Shown: piece after piece, positions 24,706-33,881 of the stretch
How the letters are laid out: each line of letters starts with the position of its first letter
Position numbering within the stretch: the stretch's first letter is position 1
From: Prevotella sp.
GTDB taxonomy: Bacteria > Bacteroidota > Bacteroidia > Bacteroidales > Bacteroidaceae
Length of the DNA stretch: 64,000 nt
Direction: 5' to 3'
Assembly (NCBI GenBank): GCA_016285245.1
Contig: JAEEQH010000006.1
Location: 37,607 to 101,606 of the forward strand
The notes under the pieces: model-generated
The model's database searches: none
Told to the model about the DNA's origin: nothing
Seen by the model: the letters and a program-made list of their open reading frames with translations, nothing else
Made by a program: the position numbers and the translations under genes

Positions 24706-24721
24706 ATTCTTATTTGCTTTT

Positions 24722-24751
24722 TTTGTAATTCACATTATTTTTGTACCTTTG
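24722..24751 (+). promoter_or_regulatory. Promoter of the rightward glycan genes
   Basis: TTTG (24722-24725), 18 bp, TACCTTTG (24744-24751). Only six bases separate the -7 box from ATG 24758, so the transcript should be almost leaderless. It is back to back with the leftward promoter. Confidence 0.75.
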
Positions 24752-24757
24752 TAGCCG

Positions 24758-25717
24758 ATGAAAGTATCTATTCTAGTCCCAGTTTATGGCGTTGAACCGT
24801 TTATAGAAGAATGCGCTGTTTCCTTGTTTGAACAGTCATACAAGGATTTGGAGTATATTTTTGTGGATGACTGTTCGCCAGACAAAAGCATAGAGGTTCT
24901 AGAGGATGTCATAAATCGTTATCCGGATAGAGAAAAGCAAGTCCGCATCATTCATAATGAAATTAATCGTGGAAGTGGTGCAACCCGTTCCATCGCGTTA
25001 GCTGCAGCTACTGGTGACTATGTGATGTTTGTAGACAGCGATGATGTCATAACAACAGACGCGGTAGAAAAGCTCTATATACAACAGGAAAAGACCAATG
25101 CAGACATCGTTGATGGCGCCTTATGCCGATTAACACCAACTGGTCTGAATACACCGACATATCCTTATCATGGCGAGAGTCCTGACACACTCTGCTTGAT
25201 TCTCGCCAAAAACACTGTGTCTCATAATGCTGTGGCCAGACTAATTCGAAAAAGTCTCTTTGATAGTTATCATATTGATTTTGTAGAAGGTATCAATATG
25301 GCCGAAGACTATTCAATTATGGCCAGACTCATGTTCTATGCAACACGTTCATGCATTGATGACATCATCTATTATTATCGCATAAACGATAGTGGAACAT
25401 TTGCCTCTGGATTGAACCGAAAGAACATCAATTCCTTTATTGATGCTAACTCCCTTGTTGGAGACTTTTTGGCAAAGAACGACCAAAAGGGAGTCTTCCG
25501 TTTCCCATACGAACTGGGAATGTTGCAGACGTACCACTCTGCATTACAGGTAGGACTCTCACGCAAAGAGATTGACGAGCGTAGTCATTATCGCCCAAGT
25601 ATTCCACTCTTTCGCTGTCTGCATAGTCTGTTTTGTCATCATTGCTCGCGTCGACTCCTGTATGCAGTCTATCTAGTTGTCAAGCGTTTGTATAAGAAAT
25701 CCTTTTTTAAGAAGTAG
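24758..25717 (+). CDS. Glycosyltransferase family 2
   Basis: A 319-residue family-2 transferase: VSILVPVYGVEPFIEEC start, YIFVDDCSPD and FVDSDDVI metal motif. The AT-rich composition contrasts with the adjacent core genome. The C-terminus is basic (RLLYAVYLVVKRLYKK), suggesting membrane association. One base separates its stop from the next gene, and the three genes 24758-27809 probably form one transcript. Confidence 0.9.
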   Translation: MKVSILVPVYGVEPFIEECAVSLFEQSYKDLEYIFVDDCSPDKSIEVLEDVINRYPDREKQVRIIHNEINRGSGATRSIALAAATGDYVMFVDSDDVITTDAVEKLYIQQEKTNADIVDGALCRLTPTGLNTPTYPYHGESPDTLCLILAKNTVSHNAVARLIRKSLFDSYHIDFVEGINMAEDYSIMARLMFYATRSCIDDIIYYYRINDSGTFASGLNRKNINSFIDANSLVGDFLAKNDQKGVFRFPYELGMLQTYHSALQVGLSRKEIDERSHYRPSIPLFRCLHSLFCHHCSRRLLYAVYLVVKRLYKKSFFKK

Positions 25718-25718
25718 T

Positions 25719-26708
25719 ATGACAGGAATGAGGATCTCTGTGGTGTTGTGCACCTACAATGGTATGCGTTTCCTGCGTGAGCAACTGGATACGGTTGTCG
25801 AGCAGACGCTCACCCCCTTCGAGGTGATTGTCCAAGACGATGGTTCAACAGATCAAACGATCGACATCGTCAGGGAGTATTGTCAGAAGTATCCTTTCGT
25901 CAAACTTTACCAGAACGAGGCCACCCATGGGGTGAACGGGAATTTTTTCAGTGCCATGAGGAGGGCAACAGGAGATCTCATAGCTATTTGTGACCAGGAC
26001 GATATCTGGGAATTACAGAAACTGGAGAAAATGGTCGCAACGATAGGCACGAACCTACTCTGCTCCTGTCGTACGAAACCGTTCTCCGAAGATGGCGCTT
26101 ATGTCGACTACGACGAGCGTGTACCTAACTACCGCCTGCCGAGACTGCTATATGCGTCAGTCCTTGGTCATTCCATGCTTTTCCAACGCAAGCTGTTGGA
26201 TATGCTGCCCAATGTCGACGCTACTGATTACGGAACGGTTTATGATGTTGTTCTTGGCGTTACGGCGGCAGCTTGCGATGAGATTGTCGTGTGCAATGAG
26301 GTTCTAGTACACCAACGCCGCTATGCCGCTGCAACAACCATTTCAGAGTACGACTACGACAGACGTCGTAAACCTTCCATAGCTAATGGGCTGTATCTGC
26401 TCTGGTGGTCTGCTCGCCATTTCAAAACCGTACAGCCTTATTTGTATAGCACTTTTCGTCAACGCAAACATATGCTAAAGGACATCCGTGGAGCACACTC
26501 AGAGGCATATCAAGACTCCATTCGCATCTGCGAACTCGAGGGTAAGCCTGGATTGTTAAATTTGCTAAGACTTTCGTTCCTTTTCGTCAAGCACCGACAT
26601 CATCTGTTCTATACTGAAGGCAGAGGTTTTGTTAACTTTGCCCGTGCCCTACTTTATCCCATTATGCAGATCTATGATTATCGCTATCTCGTGCCAACAA
26701 AAGAATAG
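25719..26708 (+). CDS. Glycosyltransferase family 2 (rhamnosyltransferase-like)
   Basis: A 329-residue family-2 enzyme: RISVVLCTYNGMRFL, VIVQDDGSTDQT and ICDQDDIWE. It is a paralogue of the minus-strand gene at 21682 with the same motif order. The open frame begins at 25677 inside the previous gene; ATG 25719 (or 25728) gives the family's normal start. Next comes a membrane acyltransferase after 6 bp. Confidence 0.9.
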   Translation: MTGMRISVVLCTYNGMRFLREQLDTVVEQTLTPFEVIVQDDGSTDQTIDIVREYCQKYPFVKLYQNEATHGVNGNFFSAMRRATGDLIAICDQDDIWELQKLEKMVATIGTNLLCSCRTKPFSEDGAYVDYDERVPNYRLPRLLYASVLGHSMLFQRKLLDMLPNVDATDYGTVYDVVLGVTAAACDEIVVCNEVLVHQRRYAAATTISEYDYDRRRKPSIANGLYLLWWSARHFKTVQPYLYSTFRQRKHMLKDIRGAHSEAYQDSIRICELEGKPGLLNLLRLSFLFVKHRHHLFYTEGRGFVNFARALLYPIMQIYDYRYLVPTKE

Positions 26709-26714
26709 TTACCT

Positions 26715-27809
26715 ATGGAAGCAGTTGTAAAGAAGCCTCGTTTAGAGTGGTTGGATGCATTAAGGGGATTCACGATGATTATGGTAGTGGCGAATCATGT
26801 ATGTAACTTCGCCTTCACGCTACCAAACCAAGCATCGTCATCCATGCAGTTCTTTGTGCTGTTCCGTATGCCGCTTTTTTTCTTCGTGAGTGGATTCCTG
26901 GCCTACCGCGCTTCACAAATATGGACGTTTAGAACACTTGGTGAACAACTGCTAAAAAAGGTCCGAGTACAAACAATCCCTACCATCGTCTTCTTCTTAA
27001 TAGGTGCGGCCATCATTGGCGACAAATTTTGGCCAACGGTGATGAATTGGCTGGGTCTTACGGCTAAGGGCGGGTATTGGTTCACGATCGTACTGCTCTA
27101 TATGTTTATCGTTTACTACTTCTTCTGTTTCCTTGAGAGTTGGTTACAGAAAATATGTCCAAAGATACCATCGTGGCTCCCCATTTTATTGCTGTTTGTC
27201 ATATCCATGTGCTTTTACGAAACCTGCTATCAGCCCAAGTACTTTTCCTGGGCGTTCGGACACAGGGGGCCTCCCAATATGTTCATCAACTACACAAGCT
27301 TCAACCAGCTCTTTATCTATTTCCCCTTCTTTCTCTATGGCAACATTGTCAGACGTTACTGGGACACGGCTCAGAAGGTGTTCGACTATAAGTGGTTCTT
27401 TCCGATCATCATGGTTGTACTCATCTTTGCGGGTCTGGATTCGAGGAAATGGCACTTCTTACGGATGGCCTGGGCTATCGTTCCGCTTACTTTGGCCCGC
27501 TTCACATTGCTGACAATCGTCTTCATGTACTTCCGACACTACCAGCAATACTTTACTCAACGGACAGTTATCGGCGCATCAATGCAATATATAGGTAGAC
27601 GTACGCTTGACATCTATCTGTTACATATGCTCTTTATGCCAAACCTGCCGAACATCGGTGAGTTCTTCGTGAAGTATCGTCACAATTTCGTCATCGACAC
27701 CACTTTGTCGCTTATATTGGGACTTATCATCATCGGCTTCTGTATCATCACCTCCAATATCCTACGTATCAGTCCTTTCCTTAAGAAGTGGCTGTTCGGC
27801 CGGACGTAA
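26715..27809 (+). CDS. Membrane acyltransferase, acyltransferase-3 family (paralogue A)
   Basis: A 364-residue integral membrane acyltransferase of the OafA type with about ten hydrophobic segments. The N-terminus LEWLDALRGFTMIMVVANH contains the conserved histidine region. Such proteins add acetyl or similar groups to surface sugars, using acyl-CoA from the cytoplasm. A close paralogue is encoded at 33882, sharing most motifs to the C-terminus (SNILRISPF.KKWLFGR). Two copies imply two acylation sites or a recent duplication. Confidence 0.88.
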   Translation: MEAVVKKPRLEWLDALRGFTMIMVVANHVCNFAFTLPNQASSSMQFFVLFRMPLFFFVSGFLAYRASQIWTFRTLGEQLLKKVRVQTIPTIVFFLIGAAIIGDKFWPTVMNWLGLTAKGGYWFTIVLLYMFIVYYFFCFLESWLQKICPKIPSWLPILLLFVISMCFYETCYQPKYFSWAFGHRGPPNMFINYTSFNQLFIYFPFFLYGNIVRRYWDTAQKVFDYKWFFPIIMVVLIFAGLDSRKWHFLRMAWAIVPLTLARFTLLTIVFMYFRHYQQYFTQRTVIGASMQYIGRRTLDIYLLHMLFMPNLPNIGEFFVKYRHNFVIDTTLSLILGLIIIGFCIITSNILRISPFLKKWLFGRT

Positions 27810-27827
27810 TCAATGGCTGGCCGATAA

Positions 27828-29261
27828 CTATTTCTTCTTCCTGATGAAGTCGATACATTCCTCCATCACCTTCGCCCGTAGCAGTTTCATCATGCCAGCA
27901 TAGAGCACGACGGCCATCAGGATACGGGCGCCGAGAAGAAGAACTAAGTTGGTGATATTAGCGGTAGAGATATAAGTAATAGTCATTACAAGCAGACTCA
28001 CCACTAAGAACGGAACGATGTCTTTTAGAACATCAAGTAGGCGTATTCCTGCCAACCGAGTTGCCAGTACTTGCCATACACCGAGCCAAAGAATAGTCAG
28101 GATAGTGTAGGCACTTACAATGGCAATGATTCCTTTGGAATAAAACAGTAGCACCAATATTAGCTGTATAACCATCTGACCAATGTTGCACCACATATAT
28201 AAATCAGACCGTCCACTGGAGATTATCAGATTATGATATAACGAACTTAAAGGCATAAATGCACCTCCAATACATAAAATCTGAAGCAGAATGATACTCT
28301 CCCGCCACTTTTCGCCAATGGTCAGCAATATAAACTCATTCGACACCATTGCGAATCCCAACATCGCAGGGAATGAGAGGAAGGCAGTAAAACGCAGCAT
28401 CTTCCTGAAAACACGAATCTCTCGCTCACGCTCATCTGAGACCGACACAAAGACTGTTTGGGCTATCTGACCAACAGTGTCTGTTATTGTTCCCCTTGCC
28501 ATATTGTTCCACTTGTTGGCCTGAGAATAATAGCCGACAGTGTTAATTGGTAAAATGCGGCCAAAAATGAAAGTCAGAATATGGGTATTAATAACAAGAA
28601 TGATGTTGGTGCCTAGTATGTTTATACAGAATGAAAACATACGCTTTACTGGCGTAAAATCAATTTTCAACAATGGTCTCCAACTTACAAAAATGAAGCG
28701 TCCGATAGTAAGAGATGTGACTAAAACCAGTTGTTGGCCAACCAAACTCCAATACGAGAAGTCGTTATATGCCAATATGATACCTGTGATGCCAGATAAA
28801 AAGATTGATGATATCCCAATAATTGCAATTTCACGATTCATCATGTTTTTTATCAGGTAGGTACCACTTGAGATACTTAAAGCAGATATTGGTAGACTTA
28901 AGAAAAGGACTCGTGAAACATTCACAAGGCATGGTTGATGAAAGAAGTCGGCGATGAAAGGCGCACAACAGAACAAAATAGTATACAGAGAAAGACTTAC
29001 TAGGATATTGAACCAGAAAACGGCGTTATAATCATTGTCTGTGGGTTTCTTTATGTTGATGAGCGCAGTGCCTAGCCCACTTGACTGCAACATGGCTGCT
29101 ATGGCAGAAAAAATGGTTAACACCCCCACAATGCCATAATCTGATGGCGTAAGTAGTCGCGCAAGAAATATGCCTAAGACAAGATTCAATACCTGAGTCG
29201 TGCCATTGTTCAACGCTCCCCACAACAGACCTTTCGCTGTCTTCTGCTTCAAACTATCCAT
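27828..29261 (-). CDS. Polysaccharide/lipid-linked oligosaccharide flippase (Wzx/MOP family)
   Basis: A 477-residue membrane protein with around 12-14 hydrophobic segments. The N-terminus KTAKGLLWGALNN..LLTPSDYGIVG is typical of polysaccharide biosynthesis exporters in the MOP superfamily, which flip lipid-linked glycan units across the inner membrane. The gene is AT-rich. No Wzy-type polymerase or initiating phosphoglycosyl transferase is visible in the window. Its stop faces that of the acyltransferase, 18 bp away. Confidence 0.87.
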   Translation of the reverse strand: MDSLKQKTAKGLLWGALNNGTTQVLNLVLGIFLARLLTPSDYGIVGVLTIFSAIAAMLQSSGLGTALINIKKPTDNDYNAVFWFNILVSLSLYTILFCCAPFIADFFHQPCLVNVSRVLFLSLPISALSISSGTYLIKNMMNREIAIIGISSIFLSGITGIILAYNDFSYWSLVGQQLVLVTSLTIGRFIFVSWRPLLKIDFTPVKRMFSFCINILGTNIILVINTHILTFIFGRILPINTVGYYSQANKWNNMARGTITDTVGQIAQTVFVSVSDEREREIRVFRKMLRFTAFLSFPAMLGFAMVSNEFILLTIGEKWRESIILLQILCIGGAFMPLSSLYHNLIISSGRSDLYMWCNIGQMVIQLILVLLFYSKGIIAIVSAYTILTILWLGVWQVLATRLAGIRLLDVLKDIVPFLVVSLLVMTITYISTANITNLVLLLGARILMAVVLYAGMMKLLRAKVMEECIDFIRKKK

Positions 29262-29288
29262 TTCAATTGCAAAAATTCAAACGTTATA

Positions 29289-30350
29289 TCAGAAATGATG
29301 AGTCGTATTAATTTCAAGAGAGGGCGAAATTGTTATCTTATTAGGATTTTGGATAAGATATGCCCCCCACCAACCAAATGAACTATTTGTAATAATTCCA
29401 TGCTTGCAATGGGTCATCAATTGCATATCTCGGAAACTATCTTCCCCAATATTCCAATCAACAAAATATACTTGATCTTTCGAATAATCCAATCCGAAAA
29501 TTCTCGAATTCTCTTTACACCATTCAATGCTACCAGTATTAGTGAAGAAAACAAAAACAGGATGGTCTATATGCTTTTTTATATATCTGACAGCTCTCTG
29601 GAAATAGCCATATTTATAGCAATAACTGTTCGCTTGTAGAGAATCTCCACGACGCGCATGAATAAAAACAGAATTGCAAGAATCCAAAAACTTCGCAAAT
29701 TCTATATTCTTTTCAGTATCAAATGGCGGAAAAACAAATGTTTTGAGGATGTCGTCATGGATTTTCTCAATATGGTTGCCACGGTACATGAATTCCAACC
29801 ACATACCCGTAAAGATGTCCTCATCGGTTTTCAAGAACAGTCGCTCTGGATAAGCTCTTATATTCTTCAGTTTTTCCTCATGTTTTTTGTTGTACCAATA
29901 CCGCAAATGAGCACCCAAACTGGTTTTGAAGAGGAACTTGATTTTCCATTGGCGTATTAGTGAATACGTTTCTTTATATGTAATGCTATTGGGGTCAAGA
30001 TAATCTCCCTTTTTGTTTATCAGATGAAGACCCGCATGATTGAGGGCGTTACAAATGTTTGGCGCATAATTCCATTTCTTATCCCAGAACTCTGATGCTT
30101 TTACTTCATTGATAATACTCTGCCATTGTTCTTCCGTGAATAGTGATTTCACATTTGGCGTTTTTACATTGAATATTTTCTCTAGTTCATATCCGTACCA
30201 TTGCGAAATAACTTTATTACATTCAGGAATATCGTATATGATTGTCTCAATATAACAGGTGTCTGTCGGATTTTCTTTCTGAATGGATAAAACCACACAA
30301 TAGGCTAACATCTGATTGCCCAACCCAGAATTAATATTAATAACTTTCAT
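29289..30350 (-). CDS. Alpha-1,2-fucosyltransferase-like glycosyltransferase (GT11)
   Basis: A 353-residue GT11-type enzyme that would transfer L-fucose from GDP-fucose. It opens with INSGLGNQMLAYC, has the donor-site motif HARRGDS and ends with a TNSSFGWWGAYL block, all as in bacterial alpha-1,2-fucosyltransferases. Very AT-rich relative to the core. A fucose importer lies about 10 kb away (18307), but de novo GDP-fucose genes are not in the window. The acceptor is unknown. Confidence 0.85.
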   Translation of the reverse strand: MKVININSGLGNQMLAYCVVLSIQKENPTDTCYIETIIYDIPECNKVISQWYGYELEKIFNVKTPNVKSLFTEEQWQSIINEVKASEFWDKKWNYAPNICNALNHAGLHLINKKGDYLDPNSITYKETYSLIRQWKIKFLFKTSLGAHLRYWYNKKHEEKLKNIRAYPERLFLKTDEDIFTGMWLEFMYRGNHIEKIHDDILKTFVFPPFDTEKNIEFAKFLDSCNSVFIHARRGDSLQANSYCYKYGYFQRAVRYIKKHIDHPVFVFFTNTGSIEWCKENSRIFGLDYSKDQVYFVDWNIGEDSFRDMQLMTHCKHGIITNSSFGWWGAYLIQNPNKITISPSLEINTTHHF

Positions 30351-30380
30351 TACTCCTAAAAAATTAATATATACTGGTTG

Positions 30381-31259
30381 TCATCGCCTTATATGGGATA
30401 AGGCTATGTCATCAGGGAGACGCTCCTCAAGATTAAAAAATGCTTTTTGATGACGGGGTACTCTCTCACTTTCTGGGGGAAGTTGCATATAATCTCCATA
30501 ATAGTGCTCAAGATATTTTTCAAATTCTCCTGGCAAGTCAACGGTCGTTCCTTCGAAATCACACTGGGCTGTATTCTTCAACCAGGACTTAGGAAAGACT
30601 TCTTTCTTTCCATAACATCCAAAGTACATGGCAACGTAATTGGATTCATTGTAATTGTACTTATGAGCTATAGCCTCAAGTTGTAATAGTAATTTTTTAC
30701 GATAACTATTTCGGAAGAAAAAGCCATAGGTTTTGTAAACAAAACGTCCCCACTCTTTGGGTTGTAGAGCCAGCTTCAGATAATCACCAAACTTGTTATG
30801 AGTAGAGATAGCTTCAAGTTTATTCCTTATCTTCATAAATTGAGCTATCATTGTTCTTGTTTCATCGAGATTGTCAGAAGCTCCGTCGAGTGGGAATATA
30901 TCAATATACAACCCTATGACGCAAGGGGTATCTGCAACCTCAATAAGTGTTGTCCGTTTATTACACATTTTTGCGAAATAAAGCGGATAACTGTTGTTCG
31001 TGTAGGGTGAGACGACCTCGTAGTTCCCCAAATCTATTTTCGAGGTAATATCTAAAAACCGCTCATAGTCTGGACGTGGCATATAGACATCAATGTCATC
31101 ATCCCATGGTATCATCCCATGGTGGCGTACAGCACCAATAACCGTACCATAAGCGCAGTAATATGTCAATCCGTGATGCTTACAGATATTAATAAACTCG
31201 CTTAGTACATCAAGAATTATGCTATTCCATTGTGGCTGTAGTTCTTTTGTGACTTCCAT
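30381..31259 (-). CDS. LicD-family phosphotransferase
   Basis: A 292-residue LicD protein with the nucleotidyltransferase-fold motif IPWDDDIDVYMPR and the upstream YGTVIGAVRH. LicD enzymes move phosphocholine or related groups from CDP/CMP donors onto surface sugars. Here the neighbours make an activated phosphonate, not choline, so the likely substrate is a CMP-phosphonate. That is inference from context; no choline uptake or kinase gene is present. Confidence 0.85.
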   Translation of the reverse strand: MEVTKELQPQWNSIILDVLSEFINICKHHGLTYYCAYGTVIGAVRHHGMIPWDDDIDVYMPRPDYERFLDITSKIDLGNYEVVSPYTNNSYPLYFAKMCNKRTTLIEVADTPCVIGLYIDIFPLDGASDNLDETRTMIAQFMKIRNKLEAISTHNKFGDYLKLALQPKEWGRFVYKTYGFFFRNSYRKKLLLQLEAIAHKYNYNESNYVAMYFGCYGKKEVFPKSWLKNTAQCDFEGTTVDLPGEFEKYLEHYYGDYMQLPPESERVPRHQKAFFNLEERLPDDIALSHIRR

Positions 31260-31315
31260 CTTTTTGATTGAGAGATTGAGAAATTGAGAGATTGAGGGAT
31301 TGAGGGATTGAGAGA
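31260..31315. repeat. ATTGAGAGATTGAG word repeat
   Basis: Seven or so tandem words of the forms GATTGAGA, AATTGAGA and GATTGAGG fill the gap between licD and the dehydrogenase gene. The same vocabulary is at the serpin-coaD junction. Confidence 0.8.
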
Positions 31316-32413
31316 TTATTTGGTGTGGACGATTTGGTCGTAGAGGGCGCGGATGCTCTTCTCGTCGAGGCTGACGGGGTTGTTGCGGAGTCTGATGGGG
31401 TTCACCGTCTTCGAGAGGATCTCCAGGTCGTGCGCCTTGTCGGCGGAGACGGGGTTCAGCGTTCCCAGGACGTTCAGCATCTCGCGGAAGCTGCCGATGG
31501 CCGCTTCGGCCGAATGGCAGCCCATGGCCATGGCAATCTGTGCGAAGATGTCCTTCAGGTAGACGTGTCCGCGGGTGTCTATGCAGTCGTCAATGTGGCC
31601 CAGCATATACTCCCAGATCTCGGGCAGGCAGACGGCAACGGCATGGCCGTGGGGTAGTCCGTAGAGCGAGGTGATCTTGTAGCTGAAGGCGTGCGCCGCC
31701 GTGGTCTGGGTGATGCAGATGGCCTGTCCCGCAATGTTGGCGGCGTTCATCACCGCCTCCGCCGACTCCTCGTCGCCGTCAAAGATATAGCGTTTCCAGT
31801 GGCGGACGATGGTCTCGATGGCGTTTCTGGACAGGGCTTGACTCTCGGCCGTCGAGTTGACCGACCACCACGACTCTATGCCTTGGCAGAGGGCGTCGAG
31901 CATGGTACACTTCTTCTGGTAGGCGGGCAGACTCTTGAGGACGCTCGGCTCCAGGATGGCAATGTCGGGGACGATGCTGTCGTGGGTGACGCTCTGTTTC
32001 TTTCCCTCGTAGTAGATGACGGCATAGCGTGTGGACTCCGAGCCCGTGCCTGCCGTCGTGGGGATGGCGATGAGCTTCACGTTGTTGTGGCGATACTCCT
32101 GTTCCAGGTAGAGCTTGTCGTCGGTCATGCCGCTGAACAGCTTGATGCACTTCGCCACGTCGATGGCACTGCCGCCGCCTACGGCGAGGATGGCGTCGCA
32201 GCGCTCTTCGCGGAACCGTCGGACGCCCTTGCTCACGTCTTCGTACAACGGGTTCGACGTGAACTGGTCGAAGACGACGTACGGGCGGTCGATTCCCGTG
32301 ATGTCGTCCTTGATGGGCAACTGGTCGAAGGAGCTGCCGCAGACCAGCAGTACCTTCATACAGTCTGACAGGTATTCATTCAGGAATTGTGTACCATGTA
32401 CAATCTTCTGCAT
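31316..32413 (-). CDS. Iron-containing alcohol dehydrogenase, probable phosphonoacetaldehyde reductase
   Basis: A 365-residue group-III (iron) alcohol dehydrogenase: GGGSAIDVAK (nucleotide site), PTTAGTGSE and metal-binding histidines in LPHGHAVAV. Members beside PEP mutase genes reduce phosphonoacetaldehyde to 2-hydroxyethylphosphonate. It lies 9 bp downstream of the PEP mutase fusion in the same orientation. Phosphonopyruvate decarboxylase, which would make its presumed substrate, is absent from the window, so another phosphono-carbonyl substrate remains possible. Confidence 0.82.
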   Translation of the reverse strand: MQKIVHGTQFLNEYLSDCMKVLLVCGSSFDQLPIKDDITGIDRPYVVFDQFTSNPLYEDVSKGVRRFREERCDAILAVGGGSAIDVAKCIKLFSGMTDDKLYLEQEYRHNNVKLIAIPTTAGTGSESTRYAVIYYEGKKQSVTHDSIVPDIAILEPSVLKSLPAYQKKCTMLDALCQGIESWWSVNSTAESQALSRNAIETIVRHWKRYIFDGDEESAEAVMNAANIAGQAICITQTTAAHAFSYKITSLYGLPHGHAVAVCLPEIWEYMLGHIDDCIDTRGHVYLKDIFAQIAMAMGCHSAEAAIGSFREMLNVLGTLNPVSADKAHDLEILSKTVNPIRLRNNPVSLDEKSIRALYDQIVHTK

Positions 32414-32422
32414 AGCGCTACC

Positions 32423-33730
32423 CTATTTTGTTCCGGGGACAAGTTCCAGTATCTCACTGATGGGCATACAGAGGTCGTTGGCCTCTAACGAACGGCCGTT
32501 CTCCAGGATGGTCTCTGCGCAACGCACCATGGCGGGGTAGGCGGCGCGCAGGAGGTGGTTGGCATAGATAACGATGTTAACACCCCACTCGGCCAGCTCG
32601 TCCTCTGTAATGTGGTTATAGGTCGTCGGCACTACCACGATGGGGATTGTGGCGTTCTTTGAGCGCAGTTGCTGACAGAACTCCTTAATGTCGTCACCCG
32701 TCTTTTCTTTGCTGTGTATCATGATGCCGTCAGCACCAGCTTCGATATAGGCCAAGGCCCGTTTCATCGCATCGTCGATACCTTTGCCGGCAATGAGACT
32801 CTCAATGCGGGCTATCACCATGAAGTCGTTGGTAATCTGTGCGCGTTTACCAGTACGAATCTTCTCGCAGAAACCTTCAATGGTGTCCTGCTCCTGCTTC
32901 ACTTCCGTCCCAAAGAGCGAGTTCTTCTTCAGTCCCACCTTGTCCTCGATGATGATGGCCGAGATGCCTAATCGCTCTAAAGTGCGTACTGTAAAAGCGA
33001 GATGCTCAGGCTTACCGCCAGTGTCGCCGTCAAATATGATGGGTTTCGTCGTTACTTCCAATGCATCGTTCAGGTCGTGCAGACGAGTTGTCAGGTCGAC
33101 GGCCTCAATATCAGGTTTGCCTTTCGACGTCGAGTCGGTCAGCGAACTGGCCCACATACCGTCGAACTCCTGTTTCATGTTGTTCCTTGTCACAGAGGTG
33201 TTCTCGATGATGAGTCCCGTCAGTCCGCTGTGCGACTCGCAGAAGCGCACTATCTTCTTCGCCCCAATCAGGCGGCGCAGGCGTTTCAGACGGACGTCGG
33301 GCGTGGTGCCAATCTCCTTGAGACGTTCATTAAGCATTGTCGACGAGATGCCCTTGGTGTAGGGCACGTCAATCACCTGTCCGCCCCATTCTGCCAGCTT
33401 GTCAATGATCTGCTGGCGCGTCTTTGCCTGGACGCCCTGTTTCCAGTCGTCGCCATGCACCACGTAGTCGGGTCTGATGCGCTCCAGGTTGGGCCGGTAG
33501 TCGAGCGTCGTCTGCGGCACCACCTCCGACACACCTTTCAGGTCGCTGACAATCAGCGACCGCTGCTCGTAGCTCAGGTAGGGCAGACGCTTGTAGCTGG
33601 CGATGGCGGCGTCGGTCAGCACGCCAACGATGACGCGTCCGTACTTCTGGGCTTCGTGTAGGATGTTCAGATGTCCGGGGTGTATAATGTCGGCACTCAT
33701 GCCTACATAGACTATCTTTTCGTTCTCCAT
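32423..33730 (-). CDS. Cytidylyltransferase-phosphoenolpyruvate mutase fusion
   Basis: A 435-residue bifunctional phosphonate enzyme. Residues 1-140 are a nucleotidyltransferase with HPGH (17-20), VVHGDDW and GISST (127-131); residues 150-435 are PEP mutase with [10 protein letters not shown] and the catalytic [10 protein letters not shown] (262-271). PEP mutase makes the C-P bond (PEP to phosphonopyruvate); fused nucleotidyltransferases are known to activate a phosphonate as its CMP derivative. It starts the run PEP mutase, dehydrogenase, (repeat), licD, consistent with phosphonate decoration of a surface glycan. Confidence 0.92.
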   Translation of the reverse strand: MENEKIVYVGMSADIIHPGHLNILHEAQKYGRVIVGVLTDAAIASYKRLPYLSYEQRSLIVSDLKGVSEVVPQTTLDYRPNLERIRPDYVVHGDDWKQGVQAKTRQQIIDKLAEWGGQVIDVPYTKGISSTMLNERLKEIGTTPDVRLKRLRRLIGAKKIVRFCESHSGLTGLIIENTSVTRNNMKQEFDGMWASSLTDSTSKGKPDIEAVDLTTRLHDLNDALEVTTKPIIFDGDTGGKPEHLAFTVRTLERLGISAIIIEDKVGLKKNSLFGTEVKQEQDTIEGFCEKIRTGKRAQITNDFMVIARIESLIAGKGIDDAMKRALAYIEAGADGIMIHSKEKTGDDIKEFCQQLRSKNATIPIVVVPTTYNHITEDELAEWGVNIVIYANHLLRAAYPAMVRCAETILENGRSLEANDLCMPISEILELVPGTK

Positions 33731-33763
33731 GATTCGTTCTGTTTACAATACGATAATTGTTTG

Positions 33764-33771
33764 CAAAGATA
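33764..33771 (-). promoter_or_regulatory. -7 element of the phosphonate genes
   Basis: Plus-strand CAAAGATA reads TATCTTTG on the minus strand, with CTTG 20 bp further upstream and 33 bp to ATG 33730. Confidence 0.65.
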
Positions 33772-33855
33772 ATTGTTTTTTGCGGATTGGCCAAGGAAAT
33801 GAGGTTAATAGTAACGTTTTTATACGGAAATTGGCGGAAAACAAGAAAATTTATG

Positions 33856-33863
33856 TATCTTTG
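33856..33863 (+). promoter_or_regulatory. -7 element of acyltransferase paralogue B
   Basis: TATCTTTG, 18 bp before ATG 33882; the -33 element is weak (ATTG at 22-bp spacing). Confidence 0.5.
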
Positions 33864-33881
33864 CCGCAAATATCGGAAAAG

